Notes under the pieces: generated by a model
What the model was told of the DNA's origin: nothing
The model's database searches: none
The model's input: only the letters and a program-made list of their open reading frames with translations
NCBI GenBank assembly: GCA_024180945.1
Contig: JAKSGN010000005.1
Span: 1 to 64,000 of the forward strand
Source: Macrophomina tecta
Lineage: Eukaryota; Ascomycota; Dothideomycetes; Botryosphaeriales; Botryosphaeriaceae
Direction: 5' to 3'
Length of the DNA: 64,000 nucleotides
Shown here: positions 58,101 through 64,000 of the stretch, one piece after another
Position numbering within the stretch: the stretch's first letter is position 1
Layout of the letters: each line of letters begins with the position of its first letter
Position numbers and translations under genes: made by a program

Positions 58101-58671
58101 ATGCCTTTAAAACGTAAGCATACTAAATAGGTTCTTCTAGGTAAGCGTATCGATCGCGAGGGCTACGAGATGCCCGTTCCTTATTCTTCTTATTTACTCC
58201 TAGCTTCTAAGGACGAGCCCGTAGAGTATTAGATAGATATTAAGAGTTCTTCCTGTTGTAGAGAGTATACCCGTTGTGATTAAACTACTTGCGATAGTAG
58301 GGGTCTCGATACTACGGATTATATATTCTGTTTCTGTCGTCTCTTACTATTACTAATATTTGACTCTAGTTAACCGTCTCGATCGGGCGCGCACCAAAGT
58401 GCGTACGGACCGGGAGGAGGCTCGTAAGGCTATATAGGCCGTAATAGCCCGTTTATCTCGTTTAGAGAAATAGAAGGATCTCTTAGAGCGTTATACTTAT
58501 TTAATGCTCTCGAAGAAGGCTATAACCGTAGAGAAGTTAGAGGAGTTAAACCGTCTCGAGTCAGCTCGCGAGGCTAGGGAGCCCGTTAACCCTAAAAATA
58601 CTAAGGAGGAACGATCGCTAAAGCGTTTACGTAGCGATGCCTTAGCTAATAACATTGTGGGGTCGTTCTAA
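58101..58671 (+). pseudogene. Antisense accessory ORF of element D
   Basis: Starts MPLKRKHTKQ at 58101 with a YEMPVPYSSY motif and a Cys-rich stretch (SSSCCREYTRCD). After a frame change between about 58290 and 58400 (an intron or indel) it continues as an Arg/Lys/Glu-rich coiled coil (RTDREEARKAI, LERYTYLMLSKKAITVEKLE) and ends LKRLRSDALANN. It runs opposite to gag-pol. The same layout is seen at 29800-30411 and 21615-22150. Several Tyr codons sit where Cys is likely before RIP, so a small zinc-binding domain is possible. Confidence 0.6.
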
Positions 58672-61600
58672 TTTATTAGGTCTTCTAGCGTTGGTTTAGG
58701 TTCTGTGCCTCCCGAGGGTTTCGGTCTAATTAATTAGGCGCGGTTGTCTTTATTTTTTAACTTCGATTTTAGGTCCTTCGTATACGACGAGTCGGCGGTG
58801 TTAGTCGATCTAGGTTTCGGCGGTAGAACTTATTAATAAGTTCTTAATAGTTATATAGTTCCGGTAGTTCCTAGGTATTGTCCTAGTCTCCTTTCTATTT
58901 AAGGAGGTATCGGAACTAACCGTTAATATAGCCGCTGTCTAGGACTTATTTTACATCCTAGTCTATGTTTTCGTCGGCGTCTAGATTTTCCGGTAGCATT
59001 TCTTTTATTTAGCGTAATAGCGTGGCGTTTTCTGGTGCCGGTTCGAGGAGTAAGACGTAAAATATAGGGTATATCCATATAGTATTAGGTAGTCTAAGGC
59101 GGAAATTAACCTTTCTAATCTATTCTTTAACTTCGAACGGTCCGATTTTCTTAAAGTCTAATTTATTGTTCGGCCGTTTTATCTTAATATTTTTTCTAAG
59201 GAGGTAAACTTTGTCCCCCCCTTTTAGCTTTAGTGCCTTCTAGTGCCGTTTGTTGTAGTATTTACCTATTTATAGGGCTACGAATTCGAGGTCTAGGTAT
59301 AGTTATTCATAGAGTACCTTTAGCTAGTCTACTTTAAGAATTCCTTTTTAGGCTAGAAATTCGCTTGGTATTGGCTCTTTATAAGCTATGGGCTCGTAAT
59401 CGTAATTAGCGTAGAACGGGGATTCTTGCGTAGCTAACGCTTTTAAGCTATTATACGCGAACTATACGAGCGATAGTAGCTCGACCCAATTATCTTATAC
59501 GTAATTAAGGTAGTAGCGTAGGTACTATTCTAGTATCTAATTCGTCCGTTCCGTCTATTCGTCTATTTAAGGATGTACCGTAGTCGAGAGCTTATACTTT
59601 ACTCTAAGCTAGCGGGTGAGAGTCTACTAGAATTAGAATATAAATAGCCGATCTCTATTTAATACGAGCTCTTCTGATAACCCGTAATTACTAAGGATTA
59701 TTCTAAGGAACGTATAGGTGAGTTCTTCCATATTTACCGTCTTAAGGTATAGTAGGTAATATACGTACTTTATTATTCTATTAACAATAACTAGGATCGA
59801 GTTATACTTAACCTTAGTAAACGGTTCTTTTAACTTAGATAGGTCCGTAATAAAGTCTAGCGAGATAGATTGCTAAGGGCGCTTCGGTACCGGTAGTGGC
59901 TAAAGTAGTCCGTAGGGTATATATCTCGCAGCCTTACTTTTAATATAAAGGTCGTATTACGAGACTATCCGTTAGACGGTTCTTTTTAGCCCTAGGAAGT
60001 AGTAGCTTCTTATAATTCACTCTATCATCTTGTTTGTTTCTTAATAACTGTGTGCTAAGATTTCATATATATCTTTTACGAGCTCTTTCCGTAGTTTAAC
60101 TAGGATATAGACTAATTTTAAAAATAGAATTATACTATCTGCGTTTCTAGTTACTCGGGGGTCGTTGTCGAATTCTTTAATTTCTTAAGCCATTGCGTTA
60201 TCTGCGTAGGCTTCTCGGATCTTTTGCTTCTATTTATTACCTTCGAGGCGTATCGCTAGGGCGAATAGTCTAACTGGGGTAAGCGAGTCGTCTAGTTCTT
60301 CTTTAAGCTACGTTTGTCCTAGGCTATAAATAGCTATAATCTAGCGGCTACGGCTAGCGGGTATAAAAGACCCGTTCTTCTACGTATTAAGTATTATAGA
60401 TTACGGACCTAGCTTTTCTTTAATATAGTCGGCTCGTCTGCTTAACGCGTTAGCGCGAGCGTTCTTAGATCCCTTTTTATAGGTAATCTTTATATTATAG
60501 AACGCTAGTTCTTTAGCCTACTAAATCTATCATCGGTTTAATTTCTTAGTAGTAGTAAAGTGTGAGAGGTTCTTATAGTCGTAGTAGACTATAACCTAGT
60601 ACTTAGCGCCTTCGAGGTAGTGTCTCTATTCTTTAAAAGCCGTAACTATGGCTAAGAGTTCCTTATTATAGACGTCGTAGTTCTTCTCGGCAGGTATTAT
60701 TTTCCTTAAGTAGTAGACGATGGGGTATAGTCTACCTTCTTCGTCTAACTAACTAAGTACGGCTTCTATAGCGTAGTCTAAAGCGTCGGTTTCTACCGTA
60801 ATCGGCAGATCTAGGTTGTAGAGCCCTAGAACCGGTACTTCTATAAATATCCGCTTTAGTAAGTCGAACGCTCGTTATTATCTTTCTTTCTATATAAACC
60901 CGTGCTCTTTCTTAGTAATATTGGTTAGAGGTACCGCTATTCTAGCATAGTTTATAATAAACTTCCGGTAAAAGTTAGTAAATCTAAGAAAGGATTATAC
61001 TTTTTTAATGGTTCGCGGTGTCGGCTAGTCTTTAATTGCGTCTAGTTTCTTATCGTCCATACCGATATGCCCTAGGGTGATGATAAACCCTAGGTATTTT
61101 ATTTTTTATATATACTACTCGTTCTTTTCTAGGGCTACTTAGAGATTTCGTTCGTCTAAGGCCTTTAGAACTTTTCTTACATGCTCGGTATATTCCTCGA
61201 GCGTTCCCGAGTATATTAGGATATTATTTAGGTAAGCTAAGGCGAATATATCTAAATATAGACGTAGGGTATCGTTAACTAAGCTCTAGAAGGTAGCCGG
61301 TATGTTAGTAAGCCTAAAAGATATTACCGTATACTCGTAATATCTAAATCGCGTTTAAAATGCTATCTTCTATTCTTTTTCTTTCTTAATATGGACTAGG
61401 TAGTAACCTTCTTAAAGGTCTAGTTTTGTAAAGAACTTAGCGTTGCGAAGCTTATCTTATAATTCGTCGATACGAGGTAATAGATATCGGTTTTTTACCG
61501 TAATATTATTTAGCTATCTATAGTCGACGTAGAGGCGGAGCTTGCTATTCTTTTTTAGAATAAATAGAATAGGATATTCTACCGGCGACTATAAGAGTCG

Positions 61601-64000
61601 TATATATCCTCGTTCTAGGTTTTTATTAATATATTCCCGTAATGCTTTAGCCTCTGTCTTAGACAAGGAGTAAATAGGCTTAAAAGTAGATTATATTCCC
61701 GGGAGTAGAGGTATCTTATAATCCCATAGCTAATACTTTAGTAGTTATTCTTTACCTCTTTCTTAAAATATTCTTAGTATATTCTAGAACTCCTATAGAA
61801 CTATCTCTAATTCTAGTATAGGTGCTAGTTTATTCTTAGTAGGCCTTATAATTCCGCTAAGGTCTACGCTAACCTCGGCTGCCAAAATGCCTTTATCGTT
61901 ATAGCTCTTATACCCGAGGGGACTAGTACTCACTTTATCCGGGTAGCCGTACTATTTATTAAGTCTCTAGGGGCAATCTTCTCCGACTAGCTTAGGGCTA
62001 TCTTTATTCTTATCTATAAGGCCCTATATCGTACGAGTAGAAGTTTTCTGCTCGGTATCCTTACTAGGTTTTATATAAATTATATAGGCCTTTTCTTCTC
62101 ATCTTATTATAAGTTTTAGCACTCGGTAGCTAATAGTCTTAATATCTACGAGTACGTTATTATCCCGCTATCTTGACTTAAAGGTTCCGCTCTAGCTCTT
62201 AGGCTCTAGCGCTTTCTTCTAGCTCTATTAGCTTCTTCTTGCCATTACGAGATAGCATCTATAGTATTCGTTAGAAAACGTAATAGTCTCTATTCTCTAG
62301 CTAATATATAGGTCGTAAGTCTTTAGCTACGGTATTCCTAGGATAATATCGTATCCGGGGATTATTATTACGTCGAGGTTAATTCGTTCTCGGTGATTAC
62401 CGATGGTAAGGGGTACTTCCCCTATCTTAATTCGTATCTAGCTATTTCCGTATTTCGCTGGGGAGCCGTTTACCGTACTTAGCTAATAAGGGTAATTCTT
62501 AGCTTACTAGGATAGTTAGTTCTTAACGATAAACTTAGGGTCGATAAATACGCCTTATACGCCGCTATTAATTATAGCCATCGCCTTTTTCCCGTAGAAT
62601 GTAACTAGAATATGTAAAAGTTAATATAGGTTTAATCCGGTAGGTATAATTTCGTTTATTATATGTGTAACCTAGTTAAGGGACCTATCTAACGGCCTCT
62701 CCTAGGGTTTCTATCTAGGGGAGCCATCTAGTTTTTTAATATAGGTCGTTCCGTTATTTTATAACAGATATACTCATTCTATTCGTTAACTAGGATTAAG
62801 ATGTCTTTCTATTACGTCTATCTACCGTGTTTAATTAGTCGTCTCTAGTAGATCCACCCGTTTCGGACCTAATACTAGAAGGTAGGCATATTATATTTTT
62901 CGTAGGGTATCTATTATAAGGTGTCTCTGTCTCTAGTTACTATGCTATACTAATAGAGGGTATAGGCTATATTACGGAGATATTATAGGTTTTATTATTA
63001 TCGTGCCCCCTATACCTTGTCCTCTAGCTAAGATGCGAGTTCGTCGGCCGTCTCGAGTAGTAATTTTTTCTAGGGGTTCTAGGTGTCGTCTTACTATACG
63101 CATACGTATATCTTTTCTTACTATACCTTGTATTGCTGCGTCCCGAGGTTAATCGTAGGGCCTAGAATCTAGGTAACCGTAGGCTCTAGGCTATTAGTAA
63201 TGCGGCGTGTCTCTCCGTATCGAGCTAGGTACTTAGTTATCCTTATAAGCATAGCTTCGTTTTGCTACTACTCGTTATCGGTCGTGCTTAACTCTAGGAT
63301 ACTATCGTATAGTTCCTTCGTGTCGCTATCGACTAGGTTCTTATTATTAGAAAAGGCTTCGATAAGCTCTTTCTCTATTCTTAGGGTCGTATTAACGTGT
63401 TATGGCTTCTTAGAGTACTAGTCTATGGCGTTCTTATCGCTCTAGTAAGTAGTATAGTTATTATTATAGTAGGCTATCTAACTAAGCCTTTAATACTTAG
63501 GGCTCTAGCTTTCTTTATATTGCTTATTAAATTCGGCGAAGGGGTTTTCTTACTTAGTAACTGTAGAGACTTCTCGGCTTTTCGGTTTTTACGTCGTGGC
63601 CGAGACTTGTTTATTCTTCTTAAGGTAGTAGTATATCTTTTCCTAAGTCTTACTATAGTAGACGTATAGTTCTTTTTTAAACCTTTATTTTTACTCTAGG
63701 ATCTATTCTTTACGTTGTTTTTCCTTATAGCCATTATTCTTTCCCCTATAGTAGTTGTTTCTTTTAGGTAGGTCGTTCCGGCGGTTAATATTATCTAGCT
63801 CTATAGCATCTCCTCCTTCCTAAGTATATCTAGGGCACGCTAGGCGCGAAGTATTTACTTCGTAGTTAGACTTATACTTCTCGGATTAGCGCTCGAAGAG
63901 GCAGTTATCGCATTTAATAGCTAGTTTAATAAGCTCGTCTAGGGTCTTAGGGTCGTTTTATATTATAAGTTAGTCTTTAACCCTTTTCTTAAGTCCTCGG

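Larger units (their letters stand above)
57257..64000 (-). mobile_element. Ty3/gypsy element D with 3' LTR, runs off right edge (RIP'd)
   Basis: A minus-strand element: LTR at 57257-57999, a polypurine tract just inside it (58000-58012 as a C-run), an antisense accessory ORF (58101-58671), integrase (about 59300-60200, with LSTTVHP..DE.TERTN at about 59540-59595), reverse transcriptase (about 60900-61700, with FKPIYSLSKTEAKALREYIN and LRLYVDYR near 61500-61650; the active site reads AYLNNIL near 61250) and gag towards 63-64 kb. It is less mutated than its neighbours, with stops mainly at former Gln codons, so it may be younger or have had fewer RIP cycles. The LTR family is that of the clean solo LTR at 23218-24013. 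The left flank is the chromodomain of another gypsy copy. Confidence 0.8.

Noticed and set aside
63200..63669. Hydrophobic + strand frames near the right edge
   Set aside because: They lie antisense to the gag/pol region of RIP'd element D; Leu/Ile/Val richness comes from the mutated composition.

Overview
The window looks like the end of a filamentous ascomycete (Pezizomycotina) chromosome. Three things point there: TTAGGG-type telomere motifs inside the sequence, telomere-linked RecQ helicase (TLH) genes in a tandem array, and long AT-rich blocks in which CA and TG have almost vanished in favour of TA, the signature of repeat-induced point mutation (RIP). The TAACCC orientation on the + strand puts the telomere to the left. 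The genus cannot be read from the sequence. I found no rRNA, tRNA or CRISPR.

Layout. 1-10335: six TLH-derived units stacked head to tail. Each ends on its right with a short TAACCC tract and one to three copies of a 47-bp repeat holding a 9-8-9 inverted repeat. The units are truncated at different points: one open at the window edge, one lacking helicase motif VI, two with only the N-terminus, two with only upstream DNA. 10335-11120: a 5'-truncated LINE with an RNase H end. 11549-17256: an older, full-length TLH gene one nucleotide from intact, with its own diverged version of the same end. 17257-37893: nested, RIP-destroyed LTR retrotransposons (at least three gypsy families and one copia), carrying a fresh solo LTR (23218-24013) and an unmutated gag plus 5' LTR (28415-29608). 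37894-41640: an island of ordinary DNA with the only host-type gene, a two-domain SnoaL-like protein. 41640-45859: RIP'd relics, an ~88-bp satellite, a short GC-rich insert and a RIP'd solo LTR. 45860-47715: a nearly intact pogo/Fot1 transposon. 47716-64000: further RIP'd copia, pogo and gypsy relics, the last running off the right edge.

How it may work. The TLH product carries two C2H2-type fingers (OrsD-like), a segment that reads to me as a tyrosine-recombinase catalytic domain, a polyglutamine tract, a RecQ helicase core and a C-terminal zinc region. The repeated end of each unit has the architecture of a tyrosine-recombinase crossover site (two inverted 9-bp arms around 8 bp, plus two direct half-sites). 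I infer that each TLH unit may be a mobile or recombinogenic chromosome-end module carrying enzyme and site together. Read right to left, the array then looks like a record of repeated end loss and re-capping. This is the strongest candidate for an undescribed system here; it rests on motif spacing and architecture and has not been tested by structure or homology search.
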